This document shows, in pieces, positions 1-5,559 of a stretch of 5,559 bases of DNA. Origin of the DNA: Burkholderiales bacterium (GTDB taxonomy: Bacteria; Pseudomonadota; Gammaproteobacteria; Burkholderiales; Burkholderiaceae_C); assembly GCA_006227785.1 (NCBI GenBank), contig SBFU01000496.1, positions 1 to 5,559 of the forward strand, given 5' to 3'. Made by a program: the position numbers and the translations under genes. The notes under the pieces are model-generated. The model saw nothing but the letters and a program-made list of their open reading frames with translations, searched no databases and was not told the DNA's origin. The stretch's first letter is position 1. Every line of letters begins with the position of its first letter.

Positions 1-869
1 GTCACGTCCAGCACCACGTCCTCCTCCCAGGTCAGGAAGGCATCGCGCATGAGGCTGGCGATGTCGTAGGTGATGGGGCCGTGCACCGCGTCCTGAAAGT
101 CCAGCACGCCCAGCTGCTGCGCGGGCGTGCGAGCGCGGATCGTGCGATCCGGCGCCGCGCCGCCCCAAGCCGGATCAGCCCCCTCGGGGGGCAGCGACCC
201 GCCCAGCGGCGGAGCGTGGGGGATCATGAGGTTGCGGGGCATGAAGTCCCGGTGGACGTGCACCATGGGGGCCGCCAGGTTGCGCGCCACGATGGTGTCG
301 AAGGTCTTGTGCAGCGTGGCCGCCATGGCGCCTTCGACCTGAACCTGCCGGTGTTGGGCCAGGTACCAGTCGGGGAACAGCTGCAGCTCGCGGCGCAGCA
401 AGGCCTCGTCGTACGGTGGCAGTTCACCCGGTCGGGAAGCCAGTTGCCAGGCCAGCAGGGTGTCCACCGCCTGCAGGTAGCGGGTGCGGTTGGCCTCTGG
501 CCGTTCGGGGTCGATCTGCGCCATCATGGTGTCCTGCCCCAGGTCGGACAGCAGCATGAAGCCCTGCGCTTCGTTCCAGTCCAGGATCTCGGGCACCAGC
601 AGACCGGCGCGGTGCATCAGGCCGGCCACGTGCACGAAGGGCGCGCAGTTCTCCCTCTCGGGAGGCGCGTCCATGATGATCCGGCTCTCGCCGTTGAGTG
701 TGTCGACGCGCAGGTAGCGCCTGAAGCTGGCGTCGGCCGAGGCAGGCCGCAGGCTGGAGGGCCTCAGCTGCTGGCGGATGGCCAGGCTTTGCAGCCAATG
801 GTCGAAGTCTCGCCGACGGCCCGGATCGGTCCATTCCACGGTCTCAGGAGAGGCATTGTCGGCTGGCAT
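1..869 (-). CDS. amgK: AmgK-type N-acetylmuramate/N-acetylglucosamine anomeric kinase (3' end outside window)
   Basis: This is a cytoplasmic kinase of the aminoglycoside phosphotransferase fold. The family phosphorylates MurNAc and GlcNAc at C1, and with MurU feeds UDP-MurNAc synthesis in peptidoglycan recycling, bypassing the fosfomycin-sensitive de novo route. The frame reads from ATG at 869 to the left edge, giving 289 codons and no stop. Visible motifs are a nucleotide-loop-like ADASFRRYLRV (about 45-55), MDAPPE (66-71), LLSDLG (106-111), the catalytic loop HRDFMPRNLM (206-215, D208 as catalytic base) and LDFQDAVHGPITYD (256-269, D257 as metal ligand). The family is normally about 330-350 residues. 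About 34 extra residues, rich in Pro, Gly and Ala, separate the last two motifs (217-250) and coincide with palindromic DNA. Both motifs stay in frame, so activity is plausible. No clear ribosome-binding site precedes the ATG; another ATG at 834 is out of frame. It diverges from lptD, as amgK does in pseudomonads. murU would be expected beyond the left edge. An uncharacterised APH-family kinase is the alternative. Confidence 0.88.
   Translation of the reverse strand, partial: MPADNASPETVEWTDPGRRRDFDHWLQSLAIRQQLRPSSLRPASADASFRRYLRVDTLNGESRIIMDAPPERENCAPFVHVAGLMHRAGLLVPEILDWNEAQGFMLLSDLGQDTMMAQIDPERPEANRTRYLQAVDTLLAWQLASRPGELPPYDEALLRRELQLFPDWYLAQHRQVQVEGAMAATLHKTFDTIVARNLAAPMVHVHRDFMPRNLMIPHAPPLGGSLPPEGADPAWGGAAPDRTIRARTPAQQLGVLDFQDAVHGPITYDIASLMRDAFLTWEEDVVLDV
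120..221. repeat. REP-like palindromic element inserted in frame within amgK
   Basis: This stretch encodes AmgK residues 217-250, which do not fit the family, where HRDxxxRNLM is followed after only a few residues by GVLDFQDA. Several perfect inverted repeats are packed into it: GGATCG/CGATCC (137-142 with 145-150), GATCCGGC/GCCGGATC (146-153 with 169-176), GCCCCC/GGGGGC (178-183 with 187-192, loop TCG) and CCGCC/GGCGG (199-203 with 208-212, loop CAGC). The core with hairpins is 137-212; the outer limits are inferred from where AmgK similarity resumes. The extra length of about 102 nt is a multiple of three and has no stop in the amgK frame. From memory, GC-rich palindromes of this kind (CCCCTCGGGGG core, then GCGGCGGAGCGTGGGGG-like text) are scattered between genes in Comamonadaceae; I could not check this. 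Only one copy is visible here. Confidence 0.6.
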
Positions 870-1037
870 GTGGGGGCTTGCGCGGGGCGGGTGACCGGGT
901 CTTTCCGGCGGGGGCTTGTCCCGAGGGTGGCTTGCCTCGCGGACATAGGATAATGTGCCGGGATTCTACAAAGCCGCACGTCCTCGGGTCGCCCCCCACA
1001 GGACCCGTTCATCCGCGACCCGCACAGCCCCAAGCCC
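870..1037. other. Divergent intergenic region between amgK and lptD
   Basis: This 168-bp gap must carry the start signals for both divergent genes. It contains the one AT-richer patch nearby (about 943-970), where a -10-like motif for lptD is found. I see no small reading frame with family resemblance, no convincing rho-independent terminator, and no sigma-E type GAACTT/TCTGA pair of the kind that drives lptD in E. coli. The lptD leader would be about 75 nt if transcription starts near 960. No strong purine-rich Shine-Dalgarno stretch lies in front of either gene's start. Confidence 0.6.
946..954 (+). promoter_or_regulatory. Candidate -10 region of the lptD-surA-rsmA promoter
   Basis: TAGGATAAT contains GATAAT (949-954), a five-of-six match to the sigma-70 -10 consensus, in the AT-richest spot of the divergent gap. 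The -35 side is weak: TTGCCT (932-937) lies only 11 bp away and TTGTCC (916-921) is 27 bp away, so neither has normal spacing. The call rests on the hexamer and its position about 84 bp upstream of the GTG start. On the minus strand the same patch could also serve amgK, but the match is poorer. Confidence 0.35.
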
Positions 1038-3449
1038 GTGAAGCACCGACCCTCCATGAAGCCGTCCCCGCTGCGCAGCCCGCTCTCGCCGCTGGCCCGA
1101 CACCTGCCCGGTATCCTGTCCGCGCTGGCCGTCGGTACCGGGGCCGTTCCGGCAATGGCCCAGAACACCGCGTCGCCGGTGCGTCTGCAAAGCAGCAGCC
1201 TGCTGCAGGAGAGCCTCAAGCCCGAGGCGCTGGAGCGGGCGCCCGTTTTCGTCTCCGGCGAGCAGATCGAGGGCCAGACCGATGGTGCCACCGTCATCGA
1301 AGGCCAGGCCGAGTTGCGCCGCCATGACACCGTCATCCGCGCGGACCGGCTGGAGTTCGACCGCAGCAGCAGCGACACCCGCGCCACCGGCAACGTGCTG
1401 ATCAACCGCAACGGAGACCGGTTCGAGGGCCCCGCGCTGCAGTTGAACGTCGACTCCTACCAGGGCACCTTTGAAGAGCCGCGCTTCCAGCTCTTGCGCA
1501 ACGAAGCCCAGGGCGATGCCCGCCAGCTGGAGTTCCTGGAAAAGGACAAGCTGCGCGTGCACGATGGCCGCTACTCCACCTGCCCGCGCCCGCCCGGCTC
1601 CAGCTGGGACCCCGACTGGCTGGTCAGGGCCAGCCGCATCGACATCGACAACGTGGAAGAAGTCGGTACCGCGGTGGGCGGCGTGGTCGAATTCAAGGGC
1701 GTCCCCATCCTGGCTGCGCCCTACCTGACCTTCCCGCTGTCCGACAAGCGCAAGTCGGGTGTGTTGCCGCCGTCGATCAGTGTCGACAGCCAGAGCGGCC
1801 TGGAGCTGACGGTTCCCTATTACCTGAACCTGGCCCCCAATTTCGATCTGACGCTCTACCCGACGGTGATGACCAAGCGGGGTGTGGACCTGGGGGCCGA
1901 GTTCCGTTACCTGCAGCCCGGCTACACCGGTCAGCTGCGGGGCTCTTACACACCGGACGACCAGCTCCGCGACCGGGACCGGTGGTCCTACTCCTTGCAG
2001 CACCGGCAGCTGTTCAACGGCCCGCTGGGCCTGCGCTCGCCGCTGAACCTGCGCGTCAACCTGAACCGGGTCAGCGACAACAACTACTGGCGTGACTACC
2101 CACGCACCCTGACCTCACTGTCTTCGCGTCTGCTGGCCAATGACGTGAGCCTGGGCTGGTCGCAGGGGCCCTGGTCGGTGGGCGTGGGGGCCCACAGCTG
2201 GCAGGCGCTGCAGGATCCCGACTCCCGCTTCACGCCACCGTTCGACCGCTTGCCGACCATCAACGCGACCTACCGCCGCTCCAATGACAGCATTGGCGGC
2301 CTCTCGGGCTGGGACTGGTCAATCCGCGGCGAAATGACGCGCTTCGAACGTTCTGTCCTGGCCGCCGACGACGATGAAGAAACCACCACACGAGGGGATC
2401 GTTCCCTGCTGGTGGGAGAGATCACCAGGCGCTGGCAGTCGCCCGGCTGGTTCATCCAGCCCAAGTTCCGGCTGCATGCCACCCAGTACAACTACAGCAG
2501 TGTGCGTGGTCGCCCGCTCAGCGCCTCCCGTGTGCTGCCCACCTTCAGCACCGACAGCGGCCTGATTTTCGAGCGCGAGGCCAGCTTCTTCGGTCGGGCC
2601 TTCGTGCAGACCCTGGAGCCTCGGGCGTTCTTCACCTGGACGCCGTTCGATGACCAGATCCGGTTGCCCAACTACGACTCCAGCAACCGGGACTTCAACC
2701 TGTCCACCTTGTTCACCGAGCACACGGTGGGCGGCAATGACCGCATCACCGACACCAAGGCGGTGACCCTGGGTGTGACCAGTCGGCTTTTCGATCCGGT
2801 CTCCGGCGGTGAGCTGGTGCGGGTGGGTGTGGCCCAGCGCTTCCTTCTTGAAGACCAGCGAGTGACCATCAGTGGACGCCCTGTCACCGACCGCAGCAGC
2901 GACCTGCTCCTGTCCACGCGGGTCAACTGGAGCCCGACCTGGTCGACCGAGCTCAACCTGCGCTACCGGCCCAGCGACGATGTGGCGGTTCGCAGTTCCA
3001 TTTCGGCGCGTTACATGCCGGGCCCCTACCGGGTGCTCAGTGTGGCCTACCGGCAGCAAAACAGCGTCAGCGAACAGTTCGACATTGGCTGGCAGTGGCC
3101 CTTGTCCGCTCTGCTGGGCGGCGCACCCGACCCGGTCAAGGGCAGGGCCCTGGGTCCGGGACAGTGGTACAGCGTGGGTCGCCTGAACTACAGCGTGACC
3201 GACAAGAAACCCATCGATGTGGTGGCCGGTTTCGAGTACGACGCCGGCTGCTGGATCGGTCGGGTCGTGCTCGAACGCCTGCAGCTCAACCGGGTCTCAG
3301 CCAACGAGCGTGTGTTGTTGCAGCTGGAATTCAACGGCTTCTCCCGTCTCGGTGCCAGCTCGCTGAAGTCCCTGTCCAACCACGTTCCGCGCTACCAGTA
3401 CCTGCGCGAAGAAATCAACCCGCCCAGCCGATTCGAGAACTATGACTGA
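1038..3449 (+). CDS. lptD: LPS-assembly outer-membrane protein LptD (Imp/OstA)
   Basis: LptD forms the outer-membrane barrel that, plugged by LptE, inserts lipopolysaccharide into the outer leaflet. It receives LPS from the LptA bridge through its periplasmic domain. The 803-residue product is close to E. coli LptD (784). Residues 1-41 look like a signal peptide with cleavage after AMA (39-41). A beta-jellyroll OstA/LptA-like domain follows (about 68-170, including VIEGQAELRRHDTVIRADRL and ATGNVLINRNGDRF). Then come the conserved STCP and W-rich stretch (180-194), the barrel onset (EFKGVPILAAPYLTFPLSDKRKSGVLPP, about 218-245) and a long barrel rich in aromatic and polar strands to about 790. 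C182 and C738 are the only cysteines and match the E. coli C173-C725 disulfide. The longest start is GTG at 1038, and TAA at 951-953 closes the frame upstream. An in-frame ATG at 1056 (residue 7) is equally plausible and leaves a typical signal peptide. Neither start has a good ribosome-binding site. The stop codon overlaps the start of surA. Confidence 0.96.
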   Translation: MKHRPSMKPSPLRSPLSPLARHLPGILSALAVGTGAVPAMAQNTASPVRLQSSSLLQESLKPEALERAPVFVSGEQIEGQTDGATVIEGQAELRRHDTVIRADRLEFDRSSSDTRATGNVLINRNGDRFEGPALQLNVDSYQGTFEEPRFQLLRNEAQGDARQLEFLEKDKLRVHDGRYSTCPRPPGSSWDPDWLVRASRIDIDNVEEVGTAVGGVVEFKGVPILAAPYLTFPLSDKRKSGVLPPSISVDSQSGLELTVPYYLNLAPNFDLTLYPTVMTKRGVDLGAEFRYLQPGYTGQLRGSYTPDDQLRDRDRWSYSLQHRQLFNGPLGLRSPLNLRVNLNRVSDNNYWRDYPRTLTSLSSRLLANDVSLGWSQGPWSVGVGAHSWQALQDPDSRFTPPFDRLPTINATYRRSNDSIGGLSGWDWSIRGEMTRFERSVLAADDDEETTTRGDRSLLVGEITRRWQSPGWFIQPKFRLHATQYNYSSVRGRPLSASRVLPTFSTDSGLIFEREASFFGRAFVQTLEPRAFFTWTPFDDQIRLPNYDSSNRDFNLSTLFTEHTVGGNDRITDTKAVTLGVTSRLFDPVSGGELVRVGVAQRFLLEDQRVTISGRPVTDRSSDLLLSTRVNWSPTWSTELNLRYRPSDDVAVRSSISARYMPGPYRVLSVAYRQQNSVSEQFDIGWQWPLSALLGGAPDPVKGRALGPGQWYSVGRLNYSVTDKKPIDVVAGFEYDAGCWIGRVVLERLQLNRVSANERVLLQLEFNGFSRLGASSLKSLSNHVPRYQYLREEINPPSRFENYD

Positions 3450-4815
3450 ACCCCGCCTCTGCGTCCGCCGCTGCCGGTTGATGGCCGGCCTTGGCCTGGC
3501 CTTGCTGGTGGCCTCGTTTGCGGCCCAGGCGCAGTCCTTGCGCATGAGCCGTGACCTGGTCTTGCGCGCCCAGGCGCCGGTGGCCGTCGATGCCGATTTC
3601 ATCGTCGCCCTGGTCAATTCGGAACCCGTCACCAACCACGATGTGCGCCAGGGCATGGCCCGTGTGCGTCAGCAGCTCGAACAGCGCGGTGCGGCCTTGC
3701 CACCGTCCGATGAGCTGGCCCGCGAAGTGCTTGAGCAGCTGGTGTCGGAGCGCGCCATGTTGCAGCACGCGGTCGAGACCGGCGTGCGGGTCGACGAGGC
3801 CACCCTGTTGCAGGCCGAGCAGTCGGTGGCGGCACAGAACGGCATGGGGGTGGAAGAGTTCCGGCGCCGGCTGACGGCCGAGCGCATCAACCCGGCCACC
3901 TTCCGCGAAGACCTGCGCCGCCAGATCCTGATGCAGCGGCTGCGCGAGCGCGAGGTCGAGGCCCGTGTCCAGGTCAGCGAGGGCGACATTGACGATGCGC
4001 TGCGGGCCCGGCGCGCCGCGCTGGCGGTCGACCCCTCGGTCAATCTGGGCCATGTGCTGGTGCAGGTACCGGAATCGGCCAGCGAATCGCGCATCCGCGA
4101 ACTCGAGGCGCGGGCGCAGGAGGCCGCTACACGGGCCCGGGCCGGCGAGGATTTTGCCGTGCTTGCGCGCAATTTCTCCGATGCCACGGAGGCCGCCAGC
4201 GGGGGGCAGTTCGGGTTGCGCCCCTACAGCCGCTTGCCCGAGTTGTTCGTGGAAGCCACACGCAACCTGGCGGTGGGTCAGGTGGCCGGTCCGGTGCGCA
4301 GTCCGGCGGGCTTCCATGTGCTGAAAGTGATCGAGCGTCAGGACGGTTCGGCTGCCAATGCAAAGGTGATCCAGACCCGCGTCAGCCACATCCTGATCAG
4401 ACCCACGGCCCAGCTGAGCGAGGCGCAGGCGGCCGAGCGGCTGTCGGGACTGCGCCGCCAGTTGCAGTCCGGTCAGGCCAGCTTCGAGTCGCTGGCCCGC
4501 GAATTCAGCCAGGATGGTTCTGCCCGTCAGGGCGGCGACCTGGGCTGGGCCGAGCCGGGCATGTTCGTGCCCGAGTTCGAACAGGCGATGAACGCCCTGC
4601 GACCGGGCGAAGTGTCCGAGCCGGTGGTCTCGCGTTTCGGGGTGCACCTGATCCGTGTCGCCGAGCGGCGCGAACGCGAGCTCGGGGACCGCGAACAGCG
4701 TGAGCTGGTGCGCGCCCAGTTGCGGGGGCAGCGCGCCGAAGACGCGCTGGAGGCGTTGGTGCAGGAGGTGCGCGGCCGGGCCTATGTGGAGTTCCGGGAT
4801 CCGCCGCGCCCCTGA
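3442..4815 (+). CDS. surA: Periplasmic chaperone and peptidyl-prolyl isomerase SurA
   Basis: SurA binds unfolded outer-membrane proteins in the periplasm and delivers them to BAM; LptD is one of its best-known clients. The 457-residue product has an Arg-rich n-region, a hydrophobic core and a cleavage site after AQA (28-30). An N-terminal chaperone domain follows (about 52-180, beginning [16 protein letters not shown]). Parvulin domain 1 is about 201-298 (GHVLV, GGQFGL, FHVLKV) and parvulin domain 2 about 311-408 ([27 protein letters not shown]). A C-terminal helix (about 412-450) completes the chaperone core. Domain 2 keeps the usual parvulin residues (H316, D358, H402), fitting E. coli, where the second domain carries the isomerase activity. 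Domain 1 has Leu instead of Trp in the GGxxGW motif. About 20 residues lie between the signal peptide and the first conserved strand, more than in E. coli. The start at 3442 overlaps lptD in ATGACTGA, implying translational coupling; ATG at 3481 (residue 14) is an alternative that would shorten the signal peptide. Confidence 0.95.
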   Translation: MTEPRLCVRRCRLMAGLGLALLVASFAAQAQSLRMSRDLVLRAQAPVAVDADFIVALVNSEPVTNHDVRQGMARVRQQLEQRGAALPPSDELAREVLEQLVSERAMLQHAVETGVRVDEATLLQAEQSVAAQNGMGVEEFRRRLTAERINPATFREDLRRQILMQRLREREVEARVQVSEGDIDDALRARRAALAVDPSVNLGHVLVQVPESASESRIRELEARAQEAATRARAGEDFAVLARNFSDATEAASGGQFGLRPYSRLPELFVEATRNLAVGQVAGPVRSPAGFHVLKVIERQDGSAANAKVIQTRVSHILIRPTAQLSEAQAAERLSGLRRQLQSGQASFESLAREFSQDGSARQGGDLGWAEPGMFVPEFEQAMNALRPGEVSEPVVSRFGVHLIRVAERRERELGDREQRELVRAQLRGQRAEDALEALVQEVRGRAYVEFRDPPRP

Positions 4816-4834
4816 TCTTGCGTCGCCGTCCGCC

Positions 4835-5559
4835 TTGAAACACCTGCCCCGCAAACGCTTCGGCCAGAACTTTCTCACCGACAGCGCCATCATCGACGCC
4901 ATCGTGCGCGCGATCGCGCCGCAGCCGGGCGACCCCATGGTCGAGATCGGTCCCGGCCTGGCCGCCCTCACCCAGCCGCTGGTGGAGCGTCTGGGCCACC
5001 TGACGGTCATCGAACTCGACCGCGATCTTGCCGTGCGTCTGCGTGCACACGCGCAGCTCGATGTGGTCGAGTCGGACATTCTCAAGGTCGACGTCACGGC
5101 GCTCGCCAGGCGCATGGGGGCGCACAAGATCAGGGTTGTGGGCAACCTGCCCTACAACATCTCCAGCCCGATTCTGTTTCACCTGCTCGATCACGTGGCC
5201 GTGGTGCAGGACCAGCACTTCATGCTGCAGAAGGAGGTCATCGACCGCATGGTGGCCGTTCCGGCCACCTCCGATTACGGACGCCTGTCGGTCATGTTGC
5301 AGTGGCGTTACGCGATGGAGAACGTGCTGTATGTGCCGCCCGAAAGTTTCGACCCGCCGCCCCGCGTCGACAGCGCGGTGGTGCGCATGGTGCCATTGAC
5401 GGTGCCGCCGGCCATCGACTTCGGCACCTACAGCGACCTGGTGCAGACCGCGTTCAGCCAGCGCCGCAAGATCCTGCGCAACACCCTGGGCAAATGGCTC
5501 GAAGCCCGCGGGTACACCGGCGACTTCGACCTGCAGCGCCGCGCCGAAGAAGTGCCCGT
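4835..5559 (+). CDS. rsmA: 16S rRNA (adenine1518-N6/adenine1519-N6)-dimethyltransferase RsmA/KsgA (3' end outside window)
   Basis: RsmA uses S-adenosylmethionine to dimethylate two adjacent adenines in the helix 45 loop of 16S rRNA, a late checkpoint of 30S assembly; loss gives kasugamycin resistance. The frame gives 241 codons to the right edge, likely lacking about 15-30 residues. Visible motifs are the family N-terminus [11 protein letters not shown] (6-16), SAM motif [11 protein letters not shown] (37-46), the acidic ELD (60-62) that contacts the ribose, D81 (SDIL), catalytic motif [11 protein letters not shown] (104-112), [24 protein letters not shown], and the C-terminal [13 protein letters not shown]. 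The start is TTG at 4835, which places [14 protein letters not shown] exactly where relatives begin. No ATG or GTG in this frame lies between surA and the conserved N-terminus, and no obvious ribosome-binding site precedes the TTG. Only 19 nt separate it from the surA stop, so it is probably co-transcribed and reached by re-initiating ribosomes. pdxA, which lies between surA and rsmA in E. coli, is absent here. Confidence 0.95.
   Translation, partial: MKHLPRKRFGQNFLTDSAIIDAIVRAIAPQPGDPMVEIGPGLAALTQPLVERLGHLTVIELDRDLAVRLRAHAQLDVVESDILKVDVTALARRMGAHKIRVVGNLPYNISSPILFHLLDHVAVVQDQHFMLQKEVIDRMVAVPATSDYGRLSVMLQWRYAMENVLYVPPESFDPPPRVDSAVVRMVPLTVPPAIDFGTYSDLVQTAFSQRRKILRNTLGKWLEARGYTGDFDLQRRAEEVP

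Noticed and set aside
178..192. GC-rich hairpin GCCCCC-TCG-GGGGGC as a possible transcription terminator
   Set aside because: It lies inside the amgK coding frame, has no T-run on either strand, and belongs to a larger cluster of palindromes, so a repeat element explains it better.
81..953. A 290-codon plus-strand frame opposite amgK
   Set aside because: The minus strand encodes AmgK with catalytic motifs in order. The plus-strand product is Gln/Gly/Val-rich shadow sequence that also runs across the divergent promoter region.
984..1002. A second partial copy of the palindromic element upstream of lptD (CGGGTCGCCCCCC text)
   Set aside because: Only a few bases resemble the amgK insert and the paired arm of the hairpin is missing. 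At this GC content the similarity is not convincing.
870..1037. A sigma-E promoter for lptD, as in E. coli
   Set aside because: No GAACTT-like -35 with a TCTGA-like -10 at proper spacing is visible in the gap.
966..2003. A 345-codon open frame on the minus strand opposite the first part of lptD
   Set aside because: It mirrors lptD codons, shows no recognisable domain, and competes with an unambiguous LptD signal peptide and OstA-like domain.
2319..3059. A 246-codon minus-strand frame inside lptD
   Set aside because: It lies wholly within the LptD barrel coding region, with no motif and no start signal.
3415..5145. A 576-codon open frame on the minus strand opposite surA and rsmA
   Set aside because: It lies antisense to two clearly recognisable genes. 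Its composition (runs of Gln, His, Arg, Gly, Leu) is typical of the mirror frame of high-GC coding DNA, and no family motif is visible.

Overview
The window is high-GC DNA (roughly two-thirds G+C by eye) with a conserved proteobacterial envelope and ribosome-maturation gene order. The protein sequences look betaproteobacterial, most like Burkholderiales and probably Comamonadaceae or a relative. That placement rests on remembered family resemblance, not a search. No phage, transposase, CRISPR, tRNA or rRNA gene is visible.

Layout, left to right. Positions 1-869 on the minus strand hold the first 289 codons of an AmgK-type sugar kinase; its end lies beyond the left edge. A divergent gap of 168 bp (870-1037) follows. 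Three plus-strand genes then run head to tail: lptD (1038-3449), surA (3442-4815, overlapping lptD by 8 nt) and rsmA/ksgA (from a TTG at 4835, running off the right edge with perhaps 15 residues missing). The last three look like one transcription unit.

How the genes work together. LptD is the outer-membrane beta-barrel of the lipopolysaccharide translocon. SurA is the periplasmic chaperone and prolyl isomerase that escorts barrels such as LptD to the BAM machine. The two are therefore a client and its chaperone, made from overlapping reading frames. RsmA dimethylates 16S rRNA late in small-subunit assembly and is a traditional neighbour. AmgK phosphorylates MurNAc/GlcNAc at C1 to recycle peptidoglycan sugars and is a known divergent neighbour of lptD.

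The most unusual feature is in amgK. Between its catalytic HRD motif and its metal-binding LDFQD motif sits an in-frame insert of about 34 codons. The insert is built from GC-rich inverted repeats and resembles a dispersed palindromic (REP-like) element that has been taken into the protein. Smaller points are an LptD with only two cysteines, a surA-rsmA junction with no pdxA, and a TTG start for rsmA. I see no previously undescribed multi-gene system.
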